Source: Flavobacteriales bacterium
GTDB taxonomy: Bacteria; Bacteroidota; Bacteroidia; NS11-12g; UBA9320
Reading direction: 5' to 3'
Assembly (NCBI GenBank): GCA_020635435.1
Contig: JACJZU010000005.1
Coordinates: 1 to 64,000, forward strand
DNA length: 64,000 nucleotides
Both the position numbers and the translations under genes were made by a program. Positions 44,882 through 54,083 of the stretch are shown piece by piece (positions within the stretch are counted from its first letter, which is position 1; each line of letters starts with the position of its first letter). The notes below the pieces were generated by a model. The model did not search any database, was not told the origin of the DNA, and saw nothing but the letters and a program-made list of their open reading frames with translations.

Positions 44882-45223
44882 TTACTTTTCTTTGTGATAG
44901 TTAACGATCTCAATTATTTCTACACCATGAATTTCAACCCAAACAAATTGGCCATCATCGTTTGTAGGAATTGGATCCTCATGAGGTGTAAAAACCAACC
45001 TATAAGGTTGATCTAGGTCACAAGCCCATTGTCCTTTTCTGTTATCTCTTAATTCATGGAAATTCCCAGGTAAATGTCTCACGTCCTCAAGTGAATCTGC
45101 AAATTGCAACTGAGACAACCTTAGTCTAAGCTTTTGTGCCCTGATCTGCCCATATTCCTTCGACATTTTTCTGTCGTTGTTAACGAGCTTCATCATTTTG
45201 TTACTTGAAAACGTAATGTCCAC
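44882..45223 (-). CDS. HigB-like toxin
   Basis: 113 residues, GTG start (MDITFSSNKMMKLVNNDRKM aligns with the N-terminus of HigB proteins). The end has RDNRKGQWACDLDQPYRLVF and the C-terminal VNYHKEK, typical of RelE-fold HigB mRNA interferases, which cleave mRNA on the ribosome. A TATATTTG box ends 2 bases before the GTG, so the transcript would be leaderless. The toxin gene precedes the antitoxin gene, as in higBA loci. Confidence 0.9.
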   Translation of the reverse strand: MDITFSSNKMMKLVNNDRKMSKEYGQIRAQKLRLRLSQLQFADSLEDVRHLPGNFHELRDNRKGQWACDLDQPYRLVFTPHEDPIPTNDDGQFVWVEIHGVEIIEIVNYHKEK

Positions 45224-45225
45224 TG

Positions 45226-45233
45226 CAAATATA
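45226..45233 (-). promoter_or_regulatory. TAnnTTTG box for the HigB/HigA-ImmA unit
   Basis: TATATTTG, exact -7 match, 2 bases before GTG 45223. Confidence 0.55.
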
Positions 45234-45273
45234 GTGCTTTTAATTTACACTTGATGTTAATTGTAATTGCAAT

Positions 45274-45981
45274 TTAATGAATCCACTCCCCCTTCTCCAA
45301 CTTTTCTTTCAACTTTGGCCAATCAGGGCAGTATTTGTTCAGCAAATTCCAAAATGCAGGACCATGATGCCGATACTTTAAATGACACAACTCATGGATG
45401 ATCACATAATCAATGCAGTGAATCGGAGCTTTGATCAGGTCTGAGTTGATCACTATGTTCTGTTTTGGAGTGCAACTTCCCCAGCGCTTTTTCAGTTTCC
45501 GAATAATCAGTGAGTTCACCTCTAATCCCTCGCGATCTAGCACGTATTGAAACTGTCGAATGCGTTCCTCCAGTTTTATTCTTGCATGCTGCAAATACCA
45601 GGCATTTACCAATGCTTCAATTTGTGAAGTGTTCTTTTTGTACGGTACTGAAACAAGCAGATACTTGCCAGACATCTTTACATTGGGTGAACCGGCTTCA
45701 ACTTTCAGACGGTATTGTCTGCCCAGGTAAAACATGTTCTCTCCACTAATCCACTCCTGTTGGCTGGTATTTCTTTCCTTAGATTCAAAGTGGCGTTGTT
45801 GCCTTGCAATCCAGGGTGCGCGTTTCTCTACTTTGGCCTGTATCTGTTCCGGAGTAGCGCCTGGTGGTGCAATTACTTTGACCGAACTATCCGGATGCAC
45901 TTCGATGGCAAGGGTCTTGCGATCCCTGTATTCAACCTTGTACGCAATGTTTGTGGCTCCATATGAAATGTTTCTTGCCAT
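45274..45981 (-). CDS. DUF45/YgjP-like M48-type metallopeptidase
   Basis: 235 residues. The zinc motif HELCHLKYRHHGPAFW (from residue 196) and LKKRWGSCTPKQNIVINSDL are DUF45 hallmarks. Such genes often stand next to hsdR, but the substrate is unknown. ATG overlaps the hsdR stop by one base (TAATG), so translation follows hsdR. The gene is the last of the restriction operon and ends 50 bp before the HigB promoter region. Confidence 0.92.
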   Translation of the reverse strand: MARNISYGATNIAYKVEYRDRKTLAIEVHPDSSVKVIAPPGATPEQIQAKVEKRAPWIARQQRHFESKERNTSQQEWISGENMFYLGRQYRLKVEAGSPNVKMSGKYLLVSVPYKKNTSQIEALVNAWYLQHARIKLEERIRQFQYVLDREGLEVNSLIIRKLKKRWGSCTPKQNIVINSDLIKAPIHCIDYVIIHELCHLKYRHHGPAFWNLLNKYCPDWPKLKEKLEKGEWIH

Positions 45982-48900
45982 TAGAATACGTTTTTTGCCA
46001 CTTTCATTACTTCATCCAATATGATGTCCAGTTGTGTGAAGCTCAATTCCACACCGTAATCTTTCCGATGATCCAGAAGATAGTCTTCAATGTCGTTCTT
46101 CATTTGCTTCTGAATATCATCATTGCGCTTCCAGTCCCGGATCAACAGCCGTTTGATCATTTCGGATAAATCCACTCCTGCCTGGGCAAGCTGATCATCT
46201 ACATTGGTCAATTCCGCGAGAGGAGTTTCCCTTGACAGCACTTCTTTCACGATGCCATAAAATGCCCTTGCTTCCGGATTCCTTTGCAGTTGATCAGGTA
46301 CTCCTCCAAAGCGACCTTCGACCAAATCTTTTCGGGCCTGGAGCATTTCTTTGAGGTATTCAGCTTCCGATATCCGTTTTTCAATAAAAGCTCTGATGGC
46401 CTCATCTATTAATGCTCCAAACTTCTTATAAAATACAGGATCCTCATCCATCTTCTCAGTGATCACCTTTTTCATTCTGTAGGCAATAGCATCTGCTTTT
46501 GATGCTGTGGACCCGGTCATTCGTTCCACCTCTTTCTTGAACATCTCTTCATTGAAGATGTTAATGGGCTCTGTGGTTTGCTCAACACCTTCTGCTCCAA
46601 TCTGTGTATCAAGAAGTTTTCGAACGCGACCTTCATATTCTTTGTAGTCGATCTTTTCTGAATACCTGAGTTGCACTGAGGTTCTGAGACTTTGGAAGAA
46701 TTTGAAGTCCTTAAGAAAAGTCTTTTGACGTTCGTCTGAGTACATCTGGTAATAGGTATCCGATGCCATTCCGGATTGAAGAGCTTTGGCAAAGGCAATG
46801 AGTCTTTCCCTGAAATGATCCCTGACATCTTTGGGCGCCAGGAACCGTTCCATTTCTTCCACATCTTTCTTGTTATTCACCCCCTTGAACACATCCCAAA
46901 GATCTGAGTGATATTGCGGGATCTTCCTGATTTCCTCATCTACTTTAATGATAGCGCCTTCAATATCTCCTTCATCAAATTCCTGGAGCGCACTGTACTG
47001 TGTAAGGGCTTTGTCCAGATCCCCAAGTATACCCACATAGTCTACAATGTATCCAAAGTCCTTGCCTTTGTAAAGGCGGTTTGCCCTGGCAATAGCCTGG
47101 AGCAGGTTGTGTTCTTTCAGTGGTTTGGCAATGTAGAGGGTATTGCATCTTGGCGCATCGAAACCGGTAAGCAGTTTGCCTACTACAATAAGGATCTCGA
47201 TCTCATCATCCGAATCCTTGAATTTATTGATAATGGTCTCTTCATAGGATTCGACCGATCCATAGCGTGCATTGATCTTTTTGAAATACTGCTGTACTTC
47301 GCTGGTCACTTCTTCCTCTGCATCTTCATGATCAACTCGTGTATCTGAACTGGAGATGACCACTGCTGTATCGATCTGCAAGCGTGGATTGGTCTGCTTC
47401 TCGAAATATTTCTGGTATTTCAACGCAGTGTCTTTCAGTGGTACCGCCAACAAAGCCTTGAATTTGGTGCCCTTCCAGTTCTTGCAATAGTGCTCTGAAA
47501 TGTCATAGGCTATTTCTTCTATCACCTGCTGGGATTTATAGATCTCCGTGATGGATGAGAATTTCTTTTTGAGGTCTTTGGTCTGATATTCAGTGAGTGG
47601 TTCAGAAAGGCGATCAAATCCCCGATCTATCTGTTCCTGGTTTACACTGAGTTTAGCAGACCGACCTTCATACAAAAGGGGAAGGACAGCTCCATCCTGG
47701 ACGGCCTGATCTATGGTGTACTTGTCTATGTATCCACCAAACTTATTAGCGGTATTCTTCTCCGCCCGCATCAATGGCGTTCCGGTAAACCCGATATAAC
47801 ACGCCCGTGGCAGGGCTTTCTTCATCAATGCGTGATTCTTGCCATACTGACTTCGGTGACTTTCATCTACCAGGACAAAGATGTTCTCTGATTTATTTCT
47901 GAAATCCTTGCGTTTAAGCGCTGACTCGAATTTGTCAATAATGGTGGTGACGATCTCGGTACTGCTTTCCTGTACCACATCGATCAGGTGATTACCGCTC
48001 TTAGCTCTTACCGGTTCTTTACCGCAATGCCTGAAAGTTCTGAAGATCTGCTTGTCCAGTTCTACCCGGTCTGTAACGACAATGATCCGTGCATTAGGAA
48101 TATGCTCATTTAGGATCACAGACTTGGCCAGCATGACCATGGTCAATGACTTACCACTTCCCTGGGTGTGCCAGATAACACCACCTTTGCGTTTTCCTTC
48201 TTCATTAAACTCCTGAACACGAGCGACTGCATTGTTTACAGCAAAATACTGCTGATAGCGGGCAATCTTCTTTACGCCGGCATCAAATACCGTGAACTTA
48301 TAGGTCAATTCCATCACACGTTCCGGCCTGCAAAGGCAATACAGCATTCTATCCTGCTCTGTGGGTAAACGATCTTCCGCAGCCTGATCGTTTTGTTCTG
48401 ATCGTATAATGTGTTGAACGTCGGCTTCAACAGAGGTCTGTTCCTTCCAGTAGCTCCAGAACTTTGCCGGTGTATCTGTGGTACCGTACTTTACTTCATT
48501 GGGCTGAACTGCTAGCAGGAGGTGAGTAAAATGAAAAAGTTTGGGGATACCTTCTTCCTTTTTCTGGTTCCGGATGAACTGTGAAATGCTTTCCTCCAAT
48601 GAAGCATTCTTGTCCCGCCTTTTATTCTCGATCACTGCAAAGGGAATACCATTCACAAACAATACCAGGTCCGGCCTCCGGGTTTCATTCACGCCTTCAA
48701 CCTCAAATTCATCCGTTATATGGAAGACATTGTTTTCGGAGTTGTCCCAATCTATATACTTTATTGTGAAACTCTTTTTATCTCCCTGCACATATTCTTC
48801 AAAGCTTTTACCCAGGTTGATGAGGTCAAAAATCTTCTCTGAGGTTTTTACCAATCCTTCATCTGGTACATTTTTAATGGCGTAGATGGCATCGTGTATG

Positions 48901-49112
48901 CTGCCTTTTGAGAAATCGTATTCACTGCCTTTGTATTCAAAGGAGTTGATGATTTGAAGTTGTTGTTCCAGGATACCTTCCAAAATCACATTGCTTTTGA
49001 TACCTCCTCGTTCCCGGATGGTATCTTCCGGAGAAATGTATTTCCAACCAAGCTTTTGTAGGAGTGTTAGGGCTGGTTCTTGGGAATCAATGATTTCTGT
49101 ATAGCTTTTCAT
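45981..49112 (-). CDS. hsdR: Type I restriction endonuclease, HsdR subunit
   Basis: 1043 residues from ATG 49112 (MKSYTEIIDSQEPALTLL). The N-terminal nuclease motif is RRPDLVLFVNG...AVIENKR (Asp148, Glu162, Lys164). The helicase motor has Walker A GSGKS at 318-322 and Walker B FVLVDESHRS. HsdR translocates DNA and cuts it away from the recognition site when the site is unmethylated. It overlaps the upstream 818-residue gene with ATGA and the downstream metallopeptidase with TAATG. Confidence 0.97.
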   Translation of the reverse strand: MKSYTEIIDSQEPALTLLQKLGWKYISPEDTIRERGGIKSNVILEGILEQQLQIINSFEYKGSEYDFSKGSIHDAIYAIKNVPDEGLVKTSEKIFDLINLGKSFEEYVQGDKKSFTIKYIDWDNSENNVFHITDEFEVEGVNETRRPDLVLFVNGIPFAVIENKRRDKNASLEESISQFIRNQKKEEGIPKLFHFTHLLLAVQPNEVKYGTTDTPAKFWSYWKEQTSVEADVQHIIRSEQNDQAAEDRLPTEQDRMLYCLCRPERVMELTYKFTVFDAGVKKIARYQQYFAVNNAVARVQEFNEEGKRKGGVIWHTQGSGKSLTMVMLAKSVILNEHIPNARIIVVTDRVELDKQIFRTFRHCGKEPVRAKSGNHLIDVVQESSTEIVTTIIDKFESALKRKDFRNKSENIFVLVDESHRSQYGKNHALMKKALPRACYIGFTGTPLMRAEKNTANKFGGYIDKYTIDQAVQDGAVLPLLYEGRSAKLSVNQEQIDRGFDRLSEPLTEYQTKDLKKKFSSITEIYKSQQVIEEIAYDISEHYCKNWKGTKFKALLAVPLKDTALKYQKYFEKQTNPRLQIDTAVVISSSDTRVDHEDAEEEVTSEVQQYFKKINARYGSVESYEETIINKFKDSDDEIEILIVVGKLLTGFDAPRCNTLYIAKPLKEHNLLQAIARANRLYKGKDFGYIVDYVGILGDLDKALTQYSALQEFDEGDIEGAIIKVDEEIRKIPQYHSDLWDVFKGVNNKKDVEEMERFLAPKDVRDHFRERLIAFAKALQSGMASDTYYQMYSDERQKTFLKDFKFFQSLRTSVQLRYSEKIDYKEYEGRVRKLLDTQIGAEGVEQTTEPINIFNEEMFKKEVERMTGSTASKADAIAYRMKKVITEKMDEDPVFYKKFGALIDEAIRAFIEKRISEAEYLKEMLQARKDLVEGRFGGVPDQLQRNPEARAFYGIVKEVLSRETPLAELTNVDDQLAQAGVDLSEMIKRLLIRDWKRNDDIQKQMKNDIEDYLLDHRKDYGVELSFTQLDIILDEVMKVAKNVF

Positions 49113-51565
49113 TTCTCTCCTGCTTTTGTCATACATTCAAGACCTACCTCTTTCAATAGGTAAAAACTTACCATTTCAAAAGGCAATTCTTTCAGTTTTA
49201 AATATTTAGTTGGAAGTTCTTCTGAGGTCAAGATTACTGGAACGACTGAGTAATTAGATATATCCACCCCATACTTCTTACCTAATAACTTTAAGTTGTC
49301 CTTGATCCAATCGAAGCGTCCCTCATGCTTATCAATCCAACCTTTTTCAGAATCACTTCCAAATAGATTGTTCACTTCTTCAACCAATTGTTTTACGTTT
49401 TTTGCCACTTCAGTCTTTTTACATTCTAAAAGAATAACCATCTTTAAGCCATGGTCAATGACAAGAACATCAATGTCTCCTAAATCCTTATCTGCTTTCA
49501 GGAATTTGTTTTGATTAATAGGTACTTCCTTATCCACAATTCTATCCCCGGGAAGACTATCGACATAATCGTAAATCGTCTGAGTGAATGCTGCCCCCTT
49601 TTTGTTTAGTTGATCACCTATTAGTTTCGATAAGCTTCCACCTTCCGTACAACGAAGCTTTCCTGAATAGAATAGATACAGGGTTTGAGTAGCTGCAATT
49701 TTAGCTTGTCGAGGACCATAATAGCAGAGATAGTCTTTTCTCTCTTCGTCATACCTTCTAACAATGGGTTTTCTAATTAGTGCTAAACCGCGGTTGTATC
49801 TCCAAGGGAAAACATCGTAGGGGAAGTAACCTGCAGGTAACTTCATTAAGTTATCCCTTTGATCCAAGCTGTAATAGCTCATAAGAGCATTGAACTCTTT
49901 ATCAGAAAGATTCTCAAGTACTCTTTGCGCTTGCTCTTTCATATCTAATTGATATATCACGGTGCAACCTGGGTCCATTTCAAATGCGAGCCAAACAAGA
50001 AAATGAGAAAACTCAAGGATTCGCGTTAATGTCACACCGAATTCTTCTGCAAATGCTTTTTCAGTAATTTCTGGAATACCACCGCTTCCACTAAAATCTC
50101 TTTCTGCAAAGTTTTCTTCGAAATCAGAAATAGCATCCGTTACATTTTCTTTAGCCTTAGCTAAACTAAATGGACTAAAAACATCATCCCCTATGGAATG
50201 GTCAGTGCCAATTCTCGCTGATTCAAGGACTGTAATTTTACTCTCTGCAAGTCCAAAGTTCATTTGATCACCAAGCATGCCCCATGCAATTATTTGCTCC
50301 ATTAATGCAAGTAGCTGATCCTGTTCACTTTTGCTTGCGATCTTCTTACCTTCAGAAGGACTAGCTGCAATATGTTCAATTAAGCACCTTACGCTCAAGG
50401 ATGTCTGGTCTACATTCTTCAGTGTTTCATTTAAATCTTCAATTTGTTGTTCTTGAGAAACAAAGCAAGCTATACGAGTTGGTGTCGTCAGGATTGCTTC
50501 CATGCGTTTTCTTATCAAAGCTTCATTTAGCCTAAAAAGCCTACCTAAAAGATTTTCACAATTCAGATCTTCTAGCAATGAATCCAACCAGGGTAAGAAA
50601 ATCTTCGAAACCAGATTTCTTATAAAACTATATCCGTCTTCAATCTCCTTTGTTCCAGAACTAAAAATACCAGAAGTTATCGCTCGAGGCACGATCTCAT
50701 CTAATATGTACTCAACATTATGTTTCTGTATATACCTGTGATCATCCAATCCTCTTGGGTCTAACCTTATTTCATTCTCAGTAAAAAGAATGAAAATTTT
50801 CTTCTTTAAACCTAATGGGACATGTGTTAAAATTATTTCATCAATTTGTTCATCAGACAAATTTCCTGACTTCAAATTCTGAGCATCAAACAGTCGAAGA
50901 CCTGTTAGAATGGCTTTAACAAGAACTTGCTCACCTTCATTGTCGGACCCATACAGATATGGTGTTAATTGCTCAGGAATTTTCACGAGAAGCTCGTTGG
51001 ATCCAACTTCGTATTCAAACTTTTCTAATAGGCCGGGCTCCCTGCCAAAATTTGGCTGAATATTTTCAAATTTTGAACGATCTGCAAAATCAAACTTAAT
51101 GGTTAATGGAGCGCTGGTTATTTTGTCAACGTACTCTTTAGCTGTATCAGTAATCTGCCAAATCCAGTATGAAATTGCTTCGAGCATTTCGACATATACG
51201 CCTCTAAACTGTTGGTCAATTTCAAAAATATCTCCAGAAAATTCAACCCAAATTGGCTGGCTATAACCCTCAACTACATGTGTGAGTTTTTCCCTGATGT
51301 ATGCGATCGGATAATAAATATTGCTAGACCCTCTAACTTTCAAACAAGGTATCACACCCAATCCTCCTTTTCTATTTAGTATTTTAATAGAGTGTATATC
51401 TTCATTAATGACGACATCTTTTATAAAGTCTGCAGAATAGCCAGGTTCAATGAATAACATTGTCGGCAGCGCATTGTCATTTAAGTAAAACCCTTGATTA
51501 TGTTCTTTATAAATTGCATACAAGTCAAGGTCACTGCAAATTGAAGGTAGCTTAGTTCGTGTCAA
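49109..51565 (-). CDS. Large protein with C-terminal PD-(D/E)XK-like nuclease motif
   Basis: 818 residues with a TTG start (MTRTKLPSICSDLDLYAIYK); no ATG occurs before residue 36. The first 650 residues are mixed alpha/beta with no recognised domain. Near the end GDIDVLVIDHGLKMVILLECKK has Asp697/Asp699, Glu714 and Lys716 spaced as in PD-(D/E)XK nucleases. The gene lies between the SEC-C gene and hsdR with a 6-bp gap and an ATGA overlap, so it belongs to the restriction operon. It is more AT-rich than hsdM or hsdR by eye, which suggests later capture. Confidence 0.75.
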   Translation of the reverse strand: MTRTKLPSICSDLDLYAIYKEHNQGFYLNDNALPTMLFIEPGYSADFIKDVVINEDIHSIKILNRKGGLGVIPCLKVRGSSNIYYPIAYIREKLTHVVEGYSQPIWVEFSGDIFEIDQQFRGVYVEMLEAISYWIWQITDTAKEYVDKITSAPLTIKFDFADRSKFENIQPNFGREPGLLEKFEYEVGSNELLVKIPEQLTPYLYGSDNEGEQVLVKAILTGLRLFDAQNLKSGNLSDEQIDEIILTHVPLGLKKKIFILFTENEIRLDPRGLDDHRYIQKHNVEYILDEIVPRAITSGIFSSGTKEIEDGYSFIRNLVSKIFLPWLDSLLEDLNCENLLGRLFRLNEALIRKRMEAILTTPTRIACFVSQEQQIEDLNETLKNVDQTSLSVRCLIEHIAASPSEGKKIASKSEQDQLLALMEQIIAWGMLGDQMNFGLAESKITVLESARIGTDHSIGDDVFSPFSLAKAKENVTDAISDFEENFAERDFSGSGGIPEITEKAFAEEFGVTLTRILEFSHFLVWLAFEMDPGCTVIYQLDMKEQAQRVLENLSDKEFNALMSYYSLDQRDNLMKLPAGYFPYDVFPWRYNRGLALIRKPIVRRYDEERKDYLCYYGPRQAKIAATQTLYLFYSGKLRCTEGGSLSKLIGDQLNKKGAAFTQTIYDYVDSLPGDRIVDKEVPINQNKFLKADKDLGDIDVLVIDHGLKMVILLECKKTEVAKNVKQLVEEVNNLFGSDSEKGWIDKHEGRFDWIKDNLKLLGKKYGVDISNYSVVPVILTSEELPTKYLKLKELPFEMVSFYLLKEVGLECMTKAGEK

Positions 51566-51571
51566 TAATCT

Positions 51572-52903
51572 TTACTTAGCCTCTGAAAAATTCCAGAGCT
51601 TCAATACATCGTATTTTCTCTCTCTCATCAGAAGATCAAACTCAGGCACAGAAAAAATTAAAGTATTTGCATCTACTTCACCATAACCGCGCCCATATAC
51701 TCTTCCAATACCCGCATTTAACATAATGAAAAGAATTTCATTATCTGGGTAAGTTTGCTTTAGTTCAGAGATGGTTCTAGAAGTAACTTCGTCATACTCA
51801 TCACTCCCAAAAGTAACTTGATGTGAATAATAAGGATGCTTGGGATCATAGCCAGATCCATCATCGTAACTTAAGGCCACATATGCAATTTTATCACTAT
51901 CAAATCTGAATAGTTCATGTTCAAAGGTTGAAGGTTTTGGAAGTTTATATTCATCAGCAAGCGATACATATCCCGAAGAAGACAAATAGGAAAGTGAATT
52001 ATTCCAGATTATTTTCACATAGATCTCAATTAATTTCGATAAGCACTTATATGAGATTGCTGACTCAATAATTGTGTGAAGTAAAGCAATGTGGATGTTT
52101 GTTGGAGATAAAATTCTATACCCACCTTCAATCTTCTGAAGAGGACGAACAATCATTGGATTTTTGTCTGGATCTTCACTTAGTATGTCATCATCATCTC
52201 GTAATATAAATAGTTGAAGCACCTTAGGGTCGGCCGTAGATAACCTGGCTAGTTCAATAATTTTTATGTCCGTTAATGTAAATGCATCGGTAAATTCAAA
52301 ATCTCCTAAGATGATGTTATCACTTTCAACAACTCCTGACACATACCGTCCTAAACCAGTAGTTTTAACACAATAATCGGAAACGGCAAGCATTATGCAA
52401 GCCGCATCATATACCAAGCGTTTAAATTCATCGGGCAAAGAATTCTTAACATGAAATATACCATTCAGCATGGTACTCAGTATATAAACGCCGGATTCTG
52501 TGATCCCAGGTAATATTAGGTAGTCCCCACCGTAGAATGTGATTAATTCTGTAAACAAATTTACTGGTGGATCTTCAAGATAATTAGTGCCATAAGAATC
52601 TGTTAATACAACTTCTAATTTCTGTTTATCAGTGCTCCCTCCATTGTTCTGTCCATAAACAAGCGCTTCTCTCAACAAAAGTTCAAGCCTAACATTCTTA
52701 CCATGATTTTGTGGAAGTATAGATGCAGTGCAAAACCAATTTAATAAGAACTCCTTATTGAAACTCGATAGGGGGTGGGGCTTAGAAACTATCTTTCGTT
52801 CTAAATGTGTAGCACCATTATCGATGCAGCATTTTTTAAATTTCTTGCCACTTCCACAGGGACATGGATCGTTCCTTCCTATTTTATCTCCTTTAACAAT
52901 CAT
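51572..52903 (-). CDS. SEC-C motif protein of unknown function
   Basis: 443 residues. The SEC-C zinc motif is at the N-terminus: GRNDPCPCGSGKKFKKCC with Cys14, Cys16, Cys25 and Cys26. The rest (about 40-443) has no recognised domain; phrases include KYDVLKLWNF at the end and DPKHPYYSHQVTFGSDEYD. The start overlaps hsdS by 11 bp, and the stop is 6 bp before the 818-residue gene. The base composition is clearly AT-rich. A role with the nuclease-like protein next door is plausible but not shown. Confidence 0.8.
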   Translation of the reverse strand: MIVKGDKIGRNDPCPCGSGKKFKKCCIDNGATHLERKIVSKPHPLSSFNKEFLLNWFCTASILPQNHGKNVRLELLLREALVYGQNNGGSTDKQKLEVVLTDSYGTNYLEDPPVNLFTELITFYGGDYLILPGITESGVYILSTMLNGIFHVKNSLPDEFKRLVYDAACIMLAVSDYCVKTTGLGRYVSGVVESDNIILGDFEFTDAFTLTDIKIIELARLSTADPKVLQLFILRDDDDILSEDPDKNPMIVRPLQKIEGGYRILSPTNIHIALLHTIIESAISYKCLSKLIEIYVKIIWNNSLSYLSSSGYVSLADEYKLPKPSTFEHELFRFDSDKIAYVALSYDDGSGYDPKHPYYSHQVTFGSDEYDEVTSRTISELKQTYPDNEILFIMLNAGIGRVYGRGYGEVDANTLIFSVPEFDLLMRERKYDVLKLWNFSEAK

Positions 52904-54083
52904 TGACCCTTACTTTACCTGTTAGCAATTGCTGCATCATGCCAGTCTTCTGATGCTTCATATACTTCAACTCATTATTTAGTAGCTGCAATTCGGCATC
53001 AGTCCGTGACAGAAGTCTTTCTATATGACGTTGTTCTTCTATACTTGGCAAAATGATCTGAATTTCTTGAATTGTACTTTTTGACAAGCTGGGAATACCT
53101 GAAGCCTCATTATACTTCTTCCAGTTTATGGTTTGACTTACATAGAAAATGTATTTGGGCAAAGCATTTTTAAATGAGTGAGTGTAGAATAGTGTATCTA
53201 CAGTCCAAAATTTTCCTGTCAGAAATTGAGGAGCATCGATTGTTCCTTTCCTCCCAATACACACCGAATCACCATCAAATAAGTAATCATTTACATACGT
53301 CATCAAGCCGCCTGTCCCATATACAGGAATATCTCCTTGCACAAGGTGCTTGTAATCTTTACCGCTTCCGATTGAGAGAATCTCACCAAGTTTAACAGTC
53401 TCCCACTCCCCCTCAAACCCCGGAAACCTCAACTCCCCACTCAGAAGCTTCTGCATCAAGCCTTTCTTCTGCCGCTCCTTGGCATCAATCAATTTGGTTT
53501 GTTGGTCTATCAGTTCATCCCAGGTGCGGAGAATGCGGGCAATTTTTTGTTGTTCTGGGAGGGGTGGTAAGACTAATTCCAGACTAGAAAGATTTGTCTT
53601 TGATATACCATAAACTTTTGATCCTGTAGCAAGCTTTTTGAGCTCATTACCTACCCAAGGGTGCTTGAATAAATAACTTCTAAACCCAATGGATGTATCA
53701 TTAGCTTTATCCCTGGCTGCAAATGTGTGAAGGCCAGCGGTAATTTTCTGTCCATTTACATTCTGTAGCTCTACCGAAGATCCGATACTTTCATAATCCT
53801 CACTTGCATCTGCTATAACTAAGTCACCTTCTCTAAGAAACTGCAGTTTTGCTTGATCCACATTTTCTTTTGTGATTTCTGGAAGTTGCTCTTTAGTGCA
53901 ATCCAGAATTGAAGAGGAAAAGGTGGAATGAATGTCTCCATAATGAATATTGCACACACCAATCCCCTTGCTTTCAGAAGATAGATCATCTCTTGAGAAT
54001 GTGGCAGATGAAATGAATTGGAAAACATCCCCAAATTTCTTCGATCTCCATCCGTCGGGCAGTATTTTATTCAACTTGCTCAT
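52893..54083 (-). CDS. hsdS: Type I restriction-modification specificity subunit
   Basis: 396 residues from ATG 54083, which overlaps the hsdM stop by one base (TGATG). Two target-recognition domains are separated by the conserved repeat: PPLPEQQKIARILRTWDELI then QKKGLMQKLLSGELRFPGF in the middle, and LPSIEEQRHIERLL then HQKTGMMQQLLTGKVRV at the end. HsdS reads both halves of the recognition site for HsdM and HsdR. The two TRD coding parts are AT-rich, while the central repeat is GC-rich, the usual sign of TRD exchange. Confidence 0.95.
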   Translation of the reverse strand: MSKLNKILPDGWRSKKFGDVFQFISSATFSRDDLSSESKGIGVCNIHYGDIHSTFSSSILDCTKEQLPEITKENVDQAKLQFLREGDLVIADASEDYESIGSSVELQNVNGQKITAGLHTFAARDKANDTSIGFRSYLFKHPWVGNELKKLATGSKVYGISKTNLSSLELVLPPLPEQQKIARILRTWDELIDQQTKLIDAKERQKKGLMQKLLSGELRFPGFEGEWETVKLGEILSIGSGKDYKHLVQGDIPVYGTGGLMTYVNDYLFDGDSVCIGRKGTIDAPQFLTGKFWTVDTLFYTHSFKNALPKYIFYVSQTINWKKYNEASGIPSLSKSTIQEIQIILPSIEEQRHIERLLSRTDAELQLLNNELKYMKHQKTGMMQQLLTGKVRVNDC

